From an uncultured bacterium (lineage in GTDB: Bacteria; Bacteroidota; Bacteroidia; Bacteroidales; JACABE01), in the NCBI GenBank assembly GCA_903911455.1, contig CAIWDQ010000616.1:1-23433 (forward strand): 23,433 nt of DNA. The letters run 5' to 3'. This document shows, one piece after another, positions 14,320-21,463 of the stretch (position 1 is its first letter; each line of letters opens with the position of its first letter). The translations under genes and the position numbers were made by a program. The notes beneath the pieces are model-generated. The model saw nothing but the letters and a program-made list of their open reading frames with translations, was not told the DNA's origin and ran no database searches.

Positions 14320-14678
14320 ATAGCGTCCTTCGGCAAATAAACTTCCTGTTCTGAAAAAATATTTACCACTTCTGACAAAAAAATTACCTGTATTGAGAAA
14401 ATATTTACCACTTCCGGTAAAAAAAACACCTGTTTTGAGAAAAACTTTACCACTTCCGTCAAAATCAATTCCTATATTTACAAAAAAAATACCTCTCTGG
14501 AATTTTCAAATAGCAATCCACCTAGAATATTCATCACTTCTGACAAAAAAATCTACCACTTTTCAAAATATTATTCACTTCCGGTAAAAACGTCTAATCA
14601 CAAATAAAAATATTCATCACTTCCGACAAAATATTATACCCCTAGACAAAATCAAATTCACTTCCGACAAAATCTTTT
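14320..14678. repeat. Tandem array 3, about 17 degenerate 21-nt units
   Basis: The 697-nt gap 14146-14842 contains this array and no convincing gene. Units alternate between two types, a 42-nt pair. One type carries CACTTCCGGTAAAA (or TTCTGACAAAA) and the other CCTGTTTTGAGAAAA. Most units are exactly 21 nt (one is 20 nt), and the later ones are more diverged. The array sits immediately upstream of the hsdR promoter. A 64-aa ORF at 14393-14587 reads through the repeats and is not believable. The remainder, 14679-14842, is AT-rich with nothing recognised. Confidence 0.8.
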
Positions 14679-14842
14679 AATCAATTTGTATAATCAAATA
14701 GACCATATTTTCAAAATACTGAGCTATATCAAGGGTTATTAAAAAAAAGAAATATTTATTTTACACAAAAATCCTTCATGTAATGAATAAAAATAGCCTT
14801 CTCAAAAAGTGGTAAATAGAGTTTTAAACTAAAGTTGAATTA

Positions 14843-15787
14843 CTAACTTCCTGCTTTAATAAAAAAACTCTTCCGTAAACCTATCAAAAAAGAAAATTGA
14901 TTTGTTAATTGATAGCCGTTTACATATTTATATATAGGTATTTCAAGCATTGCCAATACACTCCAATTTGATTTAAAAGTATATATTATTTGAGGGTTCA
15001 GAAAAACAACTTTACTGCCTGTTGATTCAATTATTGTTTCATTTTCTCTTTTATCGTGAGCTCTCCATTCAAATTTTGAATTTAATAAAAAGTTTAGCTG
15101 TTTGTTTAATGAATAAGTAGCTGCAAGAGAATATTGCATTAAGTTGCCATATTTATAGACTAAATAGCCTTCGTTAATAGTATTACTGGCTTCAAATAAT
15201 AAATAGGTATTCCAGCCAAATTTTCTGTCGGCTCTTTTTCTTGAATAATATACACTTCCAATAAATTTTAATGCACCTGAAGATGGTTGCAAAGCTATTG
15301 GAACAGTAACTCCATTAATATCTTCATTAAAAGCACCAATAGGAATTTTTGTTCCTGCCGAAATGACTAATTGTGCTTGTGGTTTAAAAGTTTTTAAGAG
15401 GGTGTATCTTACCGTTAATCCTAAATCTCCCAAGCCTTTTGATTTAAATAGAATCTCTTCATTATTAATATTATCAATTTGAGTTTTATCATAAAAATAA
15501 CCCAATTCTGTTTTAATGGATAAACGTGAAGAAATTCCGTAAGAAATAGTCAGATTTTGATAATCGTAAAAACTCTTCTCTACATTAGGTATAGCTGCTT
15601 TTGAATCATGAAAATAATAATACTTTGAAATGCTATATTTGAATGAAGTAAAAAGAGTAAGTTCATTCTTATTCAATCCTTCATGAGAACCATCACCACC
15701 TAAAGGATTGCCCGCTGAACAGCATTGTGAATTGCTTTTAGTAGAAATCAATAAAAATAAAAGAATTATAGTAAATATCTTGTTCAT
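14843..15787 (-). CDS. Outer-membrane beta-barrel transporter-like protein
   Basis: A 314-aa protein with a signal peptide (MNKIFTIILLFLLISTKSNSQ) and a mature start of CCSAGNPLGGDG. The rest is made of alternating amphipathic strands, for example LTISYGISSRLSIKTELGYFY and LGDLGLTVRYTLL, and ends near a Phe-rich strand. This is typical of a small outer-membrane barrel of the phenol-degradation MetA or transporter type. It is the last gene of the ars-like operon, 3 nt after the lipoprotein gene, and could complete export across the outer membrane. Substrate unknown. A Cys-Cys pair at the mature N-terminus is a notable feature shared with similar proteins I recall in Bacteroidota thiol or arsenic loci. 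Confidence 0.72.
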   Translation of the reverse strand: MNKIFTIILLFLLISTKSNSQCCSAGNPLGGDGSHEGLNKNELTLFTSFKYSISKYYYFHDSKAAIPNVEKSFYDYQNLTISYGISSRLSIKTELGYFYDKTQIDNINNEEILFKSKGLGDLGLTVRYTLLKTFKPQAQLVISAGTKIPIGAFNEDINGVTVPIALQPSSGALKFIGSVYYSRKRADRKFGWNTYLLFEASNTINEGYLVYKYGNLMQYSLAATYSLNKQLNFLLNSKFEWRAHDKRENETIIESTGSKVVFLNPQIIYTFKSNWSVLAMLEIPIYKYVNGYQLTNQFSFLIGLRKSFFIKAGS

Positions 15788-15790
15788 GTT

Positions 15791-16147
15791 TTATTGATAT
15801 ACATTAATCATAATAGTATCTGAAACAGTACCATATTCATTAGAAACCTTGCATTGAACAGTATTTAAACCAATACATGAATTGCAACCCCAATATTTAA
15901 CCATTGAAGAATCCCTTCCTTCCATGCTACCATGATTAGCACTCCAGTTAAATTTAAGATTCTTACCTCTGGTATATGCTTTTATATAGATTTCTTCCCA
16001 AACTATAATATTTCGTTTGGTAGCTACTAAACTATCTATCGCAAGGTTATCAGAAGGATTTACATAAGTGCTATTGTCTTTTTTACATGAGAAAAGATTA
16101 ACTGCCAGTAAAATACTTAGTAATAAAAGATAATTTCTTGTTTTCAT
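15791..16147 (-). CDS. Small lipoprotein with Ig-like fold (hypothetical)
   Basis: A 118-aa protein with a lipoprotein signal, MKTRNYLLLLSILLAVNLFSC, and lipobox Cys21 followed by KKD. The mature part has a beta-rich pattern of an Ig- or PKD-like domain (LKFNWSANHGSMEGRD, TVQCKVSNEYGTVSDTIMINV), like domains in surface proteins. It contains Cys88 and Cys91 in GCNSC, a CxxC pair. Lies between the thioredoxin fusion (19-nt gap) and the barrel gene. Function not recognised; the operon suggests a periplasmic or outer-membrane lipid-anchored helper. Confidence 0.68.
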   Translation of the reverse strand: MKTRNYLLLLSILLAVNLFSCKKDNSTYVNPSDNLAIDSLVATKRNIIVWEEIYIKAYTRGKNLKFNWSANHGSMEGRDSSMVKYWGCNSCIGLNTVQCKVSNEYGTVSDTIMINVYQ

Positions 16148-16166
16148 TTGATTTGTTTTTATTGGT

Positions 16167-16919
16167 TTAATTAATTCCTAATTTCTTAAATTCTATACAT
16201 AAATCTTTATAAGAATAAAATCCGATATTACGAAAGACTTCATTGCCATTTTTATCTAACAGGACTTGAACAGGAATCATTTGTATTTTATAAAAATCAG
16301 TGATAGTCTTATTTATATCTTCTCTTATATTATAAAAAACAACATTAATCTTACCTGAAAAGTTCTTTTTTACTTCTTTCATTACTTCTTCCATCTTTTT
16401 ACATTCGCGACAACCAACTGAACCAAATTCAATATAAGTAAGCTGATAAGTTGTATTCTGTTTTGAATAATCATACATCAAACGAATGCAATCAGCCAAA
16501 GTTAGTTTAGTTGTTGCAGTTTGATTAGTTATTTTAGAAGAAGTAGCTGTTGGTTTAGAATTACTAAAGTACAAAAGTAAGAAAATTGCAGCAATAATTA
16601 TACCTAAAAATAAAAAATAGATTATCTTCTTTTTAATAGGTGTCTTAACAATAGGGATTTGCTCTTCTAAAGTAAGAAATTGATTGATCTTTTCAATAAT
16701 CTCATTCTTTGTGAGCAAACATCCTTTTGAAACCACTTTGTTATTAATCAATATTGCAGGAGGAGTATAAATGCCATATCCAATAATGGTTTGTGTATCT
16801 GTAGTTTCCTCAACAACAGCATCCAAATGATATTCATTAACTATTTCCTGAACTCTTGCAAAAAAAGTATTACATTTGTTACAATCTGCTCCAAGTATAT
16901 TTATAGTTAATTTATTCAT
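16167..16919 (-). CDS. Thioredoxin-TM-thioredoxin fusion protein
   Basis: A 250-aa protein with two thiol domains. The N-terminal 1-80 part is a small thioredoxin-like domain, with CNKC (Cys13, Cys16) and the cis-proline region YTPPAILINN. A membrane span follows at about 98-118 (IIYFLFLGIIIAAIFLLLYF) after a KKK stretch. Residues 140-250 form a thioredoxin fold with CREC (Cys170, Cys173) in FGSVGCRECKK and a cis-proline MIPVQVLLDKNG. The positive charges before the span suggest the first domain is cytoplasmic and the second periplasmic, so the protein could link redox steps on both sides. The upstream permease gene is 24 nt away. Confidence 0.82.
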   Translation of the reverse strand: MNKLTINILGADCNKCNTFFARVQEIVNEYHLDAVVEETTDTQTIIGYGIYTPPAILINNKVVSKGCLLTKNEIIEKINQFLTLEEQIPIVKTPIKKKIIYFLFLGIIIAAIFLLLYFSNSKPTATSSKITNQTATTKLTLADCIRLMYDYSKQNTTYQLTYIEFGSVGCRECKKMEEVMKEVKKNFSGKINVVFYNIREDINKTITDFYKIQMIPVQVLLDKNGNEVFRNIGFYSYKDLCIEFKKLGIN

Positions 16920-16943
16920 AATGGTTTGAATTTCTTTTATTAA

Positions 16944-17981
16944 TTAAAAGATCCAGTTAAACAAAAATCCTACTATCATAATTCCAACACCTACCACAGC
17001 AATAAACGTAAATATTAAAGGCATCTTCAAAACTTTACGAAGAATAATCATTTCGGGTAATGACAAACCAATTACTGACATCATAAAAGCTAATGCAGTG
17101 CCTAATGAAGCACCCTTTTCAATAAGAACTGAAACAATAGGAACAACACCTGCTGCATTGGAATATAAAGGAATACCTATTAACACTGAAAGTGGTACAG
17201 CATACCAAACATCTTTGCCCATAAACGAAGCCATAAATTCGGCAGGAACATAACCATGAGCTCCAGCTCCTACCATTATACCCAAAGCAACATATATCCA
17301 AACTTTTCCTACAATTTCTTTAACGGCATCATAACCAGATTTAATTCTATCACTAAAATGTATTTTTTCTTCACCCAAAGCATTATGACCAACTTTAGTT
17401 TCGTAAACCCAAGGTTCAACCCATTTCTCAAGTTTAAGCTTACCGATAACCCAACCGGCAGTTATTGCTATTGTTAAACCTGTACTAATATATATTAAAG
17501 CTACTTTCCAACCAAACATCCCATACAGCAATACAACAGCAACCTCATTAATCATTGGTGCTGCTATCAAAAAAGAGAAAGTAACTCCTAAAGGAACACC
17601 TGCTTCTACAAAACCAAGGAATAGTGGAATAGCTGAACAAGAACAAAAAGGCGTGACAATCCCTAACATTGCAGCCATAACATTTCCTGTAAAAGTTCTT
17701 TTGCCCTCTAATGCTTTACGAGTACGTTCGGGAGTGAAGAAAGTTCTAATTATTCCAACAAAGAAAATTATAAGAGTTAATAATAACAATACTTTAGGAA
17801 ACTCAAAAATAAAGAACCAAAGTGTTTCTCCTAAATGTTCTCCTTTAGTTAATCCGAGTGCTGAAAATACTAACCAATCTGTAAAAGGCTGTAAATAATG
17901 ATAAACAAAGAACCAAATTGGTAAAAATAAAAGTGGTAAAATAACTTTACCTTTCTTTGTATTAAAAAAACTATTTTTCAT
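16944..17981 (-). CDS. ArsP / DUF318 family permease
   Basis: A 345-aa integral membrane protein of the UPF0718 (ArsP-like) family, with about eight membrane segments. The signature is VTPFCSCSAIPLFLGF around residue 110-124, with Cys113 and Cys115, and later an IAAPMINEVA segment. ArsP permeases export trivalent organoarsenicals; Cys residues of this kind are implicated in binding. I start it at ATG 17981 because the longer start at 18026 would overlap the ArsG gene by 44 nt, while 17981 lies 1 nt after its stop. Likely translated by coupling with ArsG. It might also move other thiophilic metal compounds. Confidence 0.82.
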   Translation of the reverse strand: MKNSFFNTKKGKVILPLLFLPIWFFVYHYLQPFTDWLVFSALGLTKGEHLGETLWFFIFEFPKVLLLLTLIIFFVGIIRTFFTPERTRKALEGKRTFTGNVMAAMLGIVTPFCSCSAIPLFLGFVEAGVPLGVTFSFLIAAPMINEVAVVLLYGMFGWKVALIYISTGLTIAITAGWVIGKLKLEKWVEPWVYETKVGHNALGEEKIHFSDRIKSGYDAVKEIVGKVWIYVALGIMVGAGAHGYVPAEFMASFMGKDVWYAVPLSVLIGIPLYSNAAGVVPIVSVLIEKGASLGTALAFMMSVIGLSLPEMIILRKVLKMPLIFTFIAVVGVGIMIVGFLFNWIF

Positions 17982-17982
17982 T

Positions 17983-18690
17983 TTATATAACTTTAATATA
18001 GAAAATGTAGACGTAATAAAACCCAACTAGAATAAAGGCTATTGAAACAACTCTCCTAAACCACTTTTCAAATATTTTGACATTGTTGTAAAAACCTCCA
18101 ATACTTGAAATACTAAAAGCTAATAGGTAAGCTATAATAATAACAGGTAAGCCAGTAGCTATTGCAAAAATAAAAGGAAGAAATAAACCTGAAGCACTAC
18201 TAACAGTCATTGGGATTAGCATACCAAAATATAATACACCGCTATAAGGACAAAAAGCTAATGCAAATACTATCCCAAGTAATAGAGCAGACCACCATTT
18301 ATTCTCACCTTTTTTTCCAATCTTTTCGCTTAATCCACTAAATACTGGGAATTTAATTTTAATAAAATCCAACATTAAAATACCAACGATAATTAATAAA
18401 GGACCTAGAAACTTTTCGCCATTTGATTGAAAAAACTTAGCTACATGAAATTTACTAGCTCCAAAATACAAAATAACACCTAAAAGAGTATAACTTATGG
18501 CTCTTCCTAAAGTGTAAATTAATCCGTTGTAAAATATCTTTTTACGGTTTTCAATATCTTTACTGATAAAGCCAATAGCAGTAATATTAGTAGCTAAAGG
18601 GCAAGGACTTATAGCTGTCATAATTCCTAAAAAGAAAGCAGATAAAAAAGGAACATTAGTGCTGTTTAATAAATTCTGTAGAAATTCCAT
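17983..18690 (-). CDS. arsG: ArsG-family (CcdA-like) efflux permease
   Basis: A 235-aa membrane protein of the CcdA/DsbD-beta type, annotated in related genomes as an ArsG-family aromatic arsenical efflux permease. It has about six membrane segments and two conserved cysteine sites, TAISPCPLA with Cys30 and ALAFCPYSG with Cys147, positioned as in the redox-active CcdA pair. In Shewanella, arsEFG was reported to give resistance to aromatic arsenicals. Here ArsG follows two ArsF-like thiol proteins (43-nt gap) and precedes the ArsP-type permease. A role in moving electrons to periplasmic thiol proteins, as CcdA does, is an equally good reading of the motifs. Confidence 0.82.
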   Translation of the reverse strand: MEFLQNLLNSTNVPFLSAFFLGIMTAISPCPLATNITAIGFISKDIENRKKIFYNGLIYTLGRAISYTLLGVILYFGASKFHVAKFFQSNGEKFLGPLLIIVGILMLDFIKIKFPVFSGLSEKIGKKGENKWWSALLLGIVFALAFCPYSGVLYFGMLIPMTVSSASGLFLPFIFAIATGLPVIIIAYLLAFSISSIGGFYNNVKIFEKWFRRVVSIAFILVGFYYVYIFYIKVI

Positions 18691-18733
18691 ATTAATTTGA
18701 AGATTTGAAAATTATTTAATTTGAAGTAAATCT

Positions 18734-19174
18734 TTATTTACTAATTAAATCAATGATTTTTGATTTTAATTCAGCTACGAAAACTTCTGGTTTATTAACC
18801 TTTTGATAAGCCCAATTAGATAGTTCTATGGTCTTCATATCTATACCATCCTTATATGGTGTTATTGCAAATGTAGAACCATAAGCATCATATTTTTTTA
18901 CTAAAACTTGATTTTCTGGCAACTCACAATTTACAATATACATATCAATTATTCCATTGTCAAGTTCAGTTTGAAAATAGGTGAAGAGAGTCTTGCGAAA
19001 ATTTTCTTCAATAGCATAACAGGTATGACATCGCTCTTTAACATGGAAATAATATACCTTTACTTTAAGTTTAGATTTATTGTTTGAAATAACTGTATCT
19101 CCAACAATCTGAGTTTGACTAAAACCAGAATAGGATAATAGTAATCCTAAAAGCAAAATTAAAATATTTTTCAT
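18734..19174 (-). CDS. ArsF-family thioredoxin-like exported protein
   Basis: A 146-aa protein with a signal peptide (MKNILILLLGLLLSYSGFSQ) and a thioredoxin-like fold. The motif YYFHVKERCHTC puts a CHTC pair at Cys49 and Cys52 right after a first strand. It matches the ArsF-family described as a nitrophenyl-compound nitroreductase subunit in database names, though no nitroreductase fold is visible, so the name is doubtful. The upstream paralogue (19184-19741) shares the FHVxxRCxxC motif. It lacks a lipobox, so it is expected to be soluble in the periplasm. Gap to the upstream gene is 9 nt. Confidence 0.76.
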   Translation of the reverse strand: MKNILILLLGLLLSYSGFSQTQIVGDTVISNNKSKLKVKVYYFHVKERCHTCYAIEENFRKTLFTYFQTELDNGIIDMYIVNCELPENQVLVKKYDAYGSTFAITPYKDGIDMKTIELSNWAYQKVNKPEVFVAELKSKIIDLISK

Positions 19175-19183
19175 AATAATATT

Positions 19184-19741
19184 TTATTTTAGATCTTCCG
19201 TAATTATAGACTTAAGTATCTCAATAAATCTTTCTTCTTTGTTTCTGGCAAACTTAAAGCCGTCACCTGTTAAATCTGTTGTAGTTTCTTTACCATTTAA
19301 TACTTTAGTAACAAATAATCCTGAACCAAAAGCCTGATATTTCTCTGAAATAGCTGAGTTAGCTTTATCGTCAACATTCAATATCTGGCGTTTAATTCTG
19401 CCTTGTTTAACTTCTGCTAAAAAGTAAGTATCAAGTGTTTTAGTAGTAGCTTTTTCGATTGCTATACACGAAGGGCAACGATTAGTAACATGGAAGTTAT
19501 AAATTAAAACAACAGATTGCTTTGTATTTGCTTTTTGTATTATTTGATTGCCATTAGCTTCTTTTTTAGAAGCATCTGTGTTTACTACTGAATCTATATT
19601 TGTAGTTTTAGTTTGAGCTACATTCGTTGAATCTGTAACTGCATTTATTGATTTTTGATTATTGTTTGAATTGCATGCTGTAAATAAAATTAATGTACTT
19701 GCAATAAACATTAAACTAAATTTTATTATGTGTTTTTTCAT
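19184..19741 (-). CDS. ArsF-like lipoprotein with thioredoxin-like domain
   Basis: A 185-aa lipoprotein: signal MKKHIIKFSLMFIASTLIL with lipobox FTAC (Cys23), a Ser/Thr/Asn-rich linker to about residue 72, then a thioredoxin-like domain beginning VVLIYNFHVTNRCPSC (Cys89, Cys92). It is a paralogue of the next gene, sharing the FHVxxRCxxC core and a YQAFGSGLFVT segment. The lipid anchor and linker suggest this copy is membrane-tethered while the second is soluble. It is the first gene after the ArsR operator at 19808-19829 and heads the seven-gene operon running to 14843. Confidence 0.78.
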   Translation of the reverse strand: MKKHIIKFSLMFIASTLILFTACNSNNNQKSINAVTDSTNVAQTKTTNIDSVVNTDASKKEANGNQIIQKANTKQSVVLIYNFHVTNRCPSCIAIEKATTKTLDTYFLAEVKQGRIKRQILNVDDKANSAISEKYQAFGSGLFVTKVLNGKETTTDLTGDGFKFARNKEERFIEILKSIITEDLK

Positions 19742-19807
19742 AAAAAGAATTTTGATTGTTGTTAATTATTAAAGTTTTACCAATGTTTGACTTAAATATA
19801 TTTTGTC

Positions 19808-19829
19808 ATTTCTGAAAATTACGAAATGA
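19808..19829. promoter_or_regulatory. ArsR operator 2, upstream of the arsF-like operon
   Basis: ATTTC and GAAAT arms around AAAATTAC, with ATTTC-TG-AAAATTACGAAATGA as the pattern. It matches operator 1 at 20419-20440 in 20 of 22 positions. It lies in the gap between the arsR stop and the first arsF-like gene, 66 nt from that start. On the minus strand it contains TAATTTTC, one base from the TAnnTTTG promoter box, so ArsR binding would block the promoter. A further TATATTTA lies just downstream. Confidence 0.65.
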
Positions 19830-19849
19830 ATTCTAAGATTATCCTACAA

Positions 19850-20149
19850 TTACTTTAAGAAATCAGATAATAATATCTTAGCAATTTCCCAGTTATTACG
19901 ATTAATACAATACTTAATTGTAGGAGGTTCGATCTCTCCTTGAATCAGACCTGCATATTTCAACTCTTTTAAGTGTTGAGATAATGTTGAACGTGCAATT
20001 GGAATATCTCCAATCATTTCACCACTTGTATAGCAAGCATTTAAACCATTAAGTTTTTCAAGAATATAAACTCTTGCAGGATGACTTAAAGCTTTAGCTA
20101 TACGTGCAATTTGTTCTTGCTGAGCTGTAAATTTAGGTTTCTTTGCCAT
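19850..20149 (-). CDS. arsR: ArsR-family winged-helix repressor
   Basis: A 99-aa ArsR/SmtB repressor. The core is AKALSHPARVYILEKL, the DNA-binding helices are at about 41-65 (TSGEMIGDIPIARSTLSQHLKELKYAGLI), and a wing follows. Classical ELCVC metal site residues are absent; Cys39 (NACYTS) and Cys81 (KYCINR) are candidates for a different thiol sensor, so the inducer may be organic or trivalent arsenic, or another thiophilic metal. The gene follows the thioredoxin-like gene by 1 nt and shares its promoter. It probably represses both itself (operator 1) and the downstream operon (operator 2). Confidence 0.88.
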   Translation of the reverse strand: MAKKPKFTAQQEQIARIAKALSHPARVYILEKLNGLNACYTSGEMIGDIPIARSTLSQHLKELKYAGLIQGEIEPPTIKYCINRNNWEIAKILLSDFLK

Positions 20150-20150
20150 C

Positions 20151-20393
20151 TTAATTTATGTGTTTTTCAATAATATCTTTAAGCTCTTTTGAAGAAGGTA
20201 TTTTACCACTCAATACAACTTTATTATTAATGACAAGTCCGGGAGTACTTAAGATACCATAGGCCATTATTTTCTGAATATCTTCAATTTTTTCAACATT
20301 AGCATTAATTTCCATTTCAGCTAATACGTTAAATACTAATTTCTCAAGTGTCTTGCAATTAGAACAACCTGTTCCTAAAACTTTAATTTCCAT
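20151..20393 (-). CDS. Small thioredoxin-like redox protein (CxxC)
   Basis: An 80-aa cytoplasmic thioredoxin-3 or redox-active disulfide protein 2 type. MEIKVLGTGCSNCKTL places the CSNC pair at Cys10 and Cys13, and STPGLVINNKVV carries the cis-proline. Its N-terminal region is clearly related to the N-terminal domain of the fusion protein at 16167-16919. It is the first gene of the ars-like cluster, just downstream of operator 1 (25 nt). Expected to reduce a metal-bound thiol or the partner proteins in the cytoplasm. It stops 1 nt before the arsR start, so the two are co-transcribed. Confidence 0.87.
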   Translation of the reverse strand: MEIKVLGTGCSNCKTLEKLVFNVLAEMEINANVEKIEDIQKIMAYGILSTPGLVINNKVVLSGKIPSSKELKDIIEKHIN

Positions 20394-20418
20394 TTTGATT
20401 ATTTTTAAACGTTTTTAT

Positions 20419-20454
20419 ATTTCGCAAAATTACGAAATGATTTTATACAAACAA
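20419..20454 (-). promoter_or_regulatory. Promoter with ArsR operator 1 (thioredoxin-arsR)
   Basis: On the minus strand TTG (20454-20452) is followed after 19 nt by TAATTTTG (20432-20425), an exact Bacteroidota -33/-7 pair. The -7 box lies inside the palindrome ATTTCG...CGAAAT of 20419-20438, which matches operator 2 in 20 of 22 positions. ArsR binding here would cover the -7 box and give autoregulation. Confidence 0.7.
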
Positions 20455-20519
20455 GACTTTTTGAAAAAAATATTTTTCAACCTCAATTTGGAAATATTCT
20501 AAATAAGAAAAATGATGTC

Positions 20520-21010
20520 ATTCTTTTCGGAAACTGTATGAATAAGAAATTTTAAAAGCTATGACTGTTAGTGGAGCGAGGAGTAATGTTAGGGAGAGTG
20601 CTTTTTTAATTTTGGTTCATTCTGTTTCATTGCCTTTTGATGGAATCTGTATAAATAAAAAATTTCAAACCCACAAAACGAAATGGAGCGAAGCGTAAAG
20701 AAGGAGCAGGGTGGTTTTCAATTTTGTTTCGTTCTGATTTCAGCTGCCTTCCTGTTTTCTGTCTTCCGGGAGCTGTATGAATAAAAAATTTAAAACACAC
20801 CAAACGAAGTGGAGCGAAGCACAACATAGGAGCAGGATGGTTTTCAAATTTGTTTCATTCTGCTCCCTTGCCTTTCGATAGAATTGGTATACATAAGAAA
20901 TTTATAAATGTGGTGTACGTTAGTGCAGCGTTGTTTCACATAGCATTATTTCAATACAAGTGAAATGGAGTCAACGGTAGGGAACAATCATTTTCAATTT
21001 TGTTGAATAT
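20520..21010. repeat. Four imperfect tandem repeats of about 115 nt
   Basis: The 706-nt gap 20394-21099 holds the ArsR promoter and this repeat block. The recurring landmarks are CTGTATGAATAARAAATTT (near 20534, 20646, 20772 and, degenerate, 20886), an AAACGAARTGGAGCGAAG core, GGAGCAGGRTGGTTTTCAA and TTTGTTTCRTTCTG. Spacings are about 112, 126 and 114 nt. Three copies are well preserved and the last is decayed. Minus-strand ORFs inside (for example a 66-aa one) repeat the same broken peptide and are not genes. Likely an intergenic repeat family; nothing else is seen. Confidence 0.75.
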
Positions 21011-21099
21011 GGATTCTTTCTTATCCTATTCTCTCTTTATTTGAAGATAGTGTAGGGTTGATTAACTATAGTAATATAGAATCAATCTTTAATAATATA

Positions 21100-21372
21100 T
21101 TAACTTAGTCCGTTAAATTCGACAATTGACCAGATCCAGACTGGATAAATATGTGAAATTGCATTTAATTTTACATCAACAGGCAGGACTCCACGCATAG
21201 CATTTTTCTTAAGGTTCATATTTAGTCCGGTCTTGATGGCTCTGAAAATAAAAACAGACTCACCGTTTTTCTTAATAAATCTGATGGAGAAGGTTTTTTG
21301 TTTCCCTTCACCATCCAGAGCAATATCTAATTCAGCCAGTACCCGATTTATTTTAATGCATTTTAAAACCAT
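21100..21372 (-). CDS. Hypothetical protein, 90 aa
   Basis: A clean 90-aa frame with an ATG start at 21372, basic and beta-rich: FSIRFIKKNGESVFIFRAI, then LNMNLKKNAMRGVLPVDVK and a conserved-looking end HIYPVWIWSIVEFNG. I do not recognise the family, although the RGVLPVD and YPV segments look like a conserved small Bacteroidota protein. No signal peptide or membrane segment. It is a lone gene between the repeat block and a hairpin terminator at 21429-21452. Codon use is ordinary for the window, which supports a real gene. Confidence 0.6.
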   Translation of the reverse strand: MVLKCIKINRVLAELDIALDGEGKQKTFSIRFIKKNGESVFIFRAIKTGLNMNLKKNAMRGVLPVDVKLNAISHIYPVWIWSIVEFNGLS

Positions 21373-21428
21373 TGATCAATTTTTAGCAAAACTATTCAGA
21401 AGAGAATGCTAAAAAAAGGACATAAAAA

Positions 21429-21452
21429 AAGCTCACTTGGAAGAGTGAGCTT
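21429..21452. terminator. Bidirectional hairpin terminator
   Basis: Arms AAGCTCAC (21429-21436) and GTGAGCTT (21445-21452) enclose an 8-nt loop. The left side has an A7 run, so on the minus strand the hairpin is followed by a U-run. It would end transcription of the lipoprotein gene and its small downstream frame, and insulate the 90-aa gene at 21100-21372. Confidence 0.75.
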
Positions 21453-21463
21453 AAAAATACTAT

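Noticed and set aside
14320..14678. CRISPR array candidate
   Set aside because: Units are contiguous and have no unique spacers, and no cas genes are near. Same for the arrays at 5755-6017 and 6130-6381.
17982..18026. The longer start of the permease at 18026
   Set aside because: It would overlap the ArsG gene and adds a polar stretch unlike the family; ATG 17981 lies 1 nt after the ArsG stop.
20627..20827. A 66-aa minus-strand ORF in the repeat block
   Set aside because: It reads across two copies of the 115-nt repeat, giving the same peptide twice, with no start context and no family resemblance.
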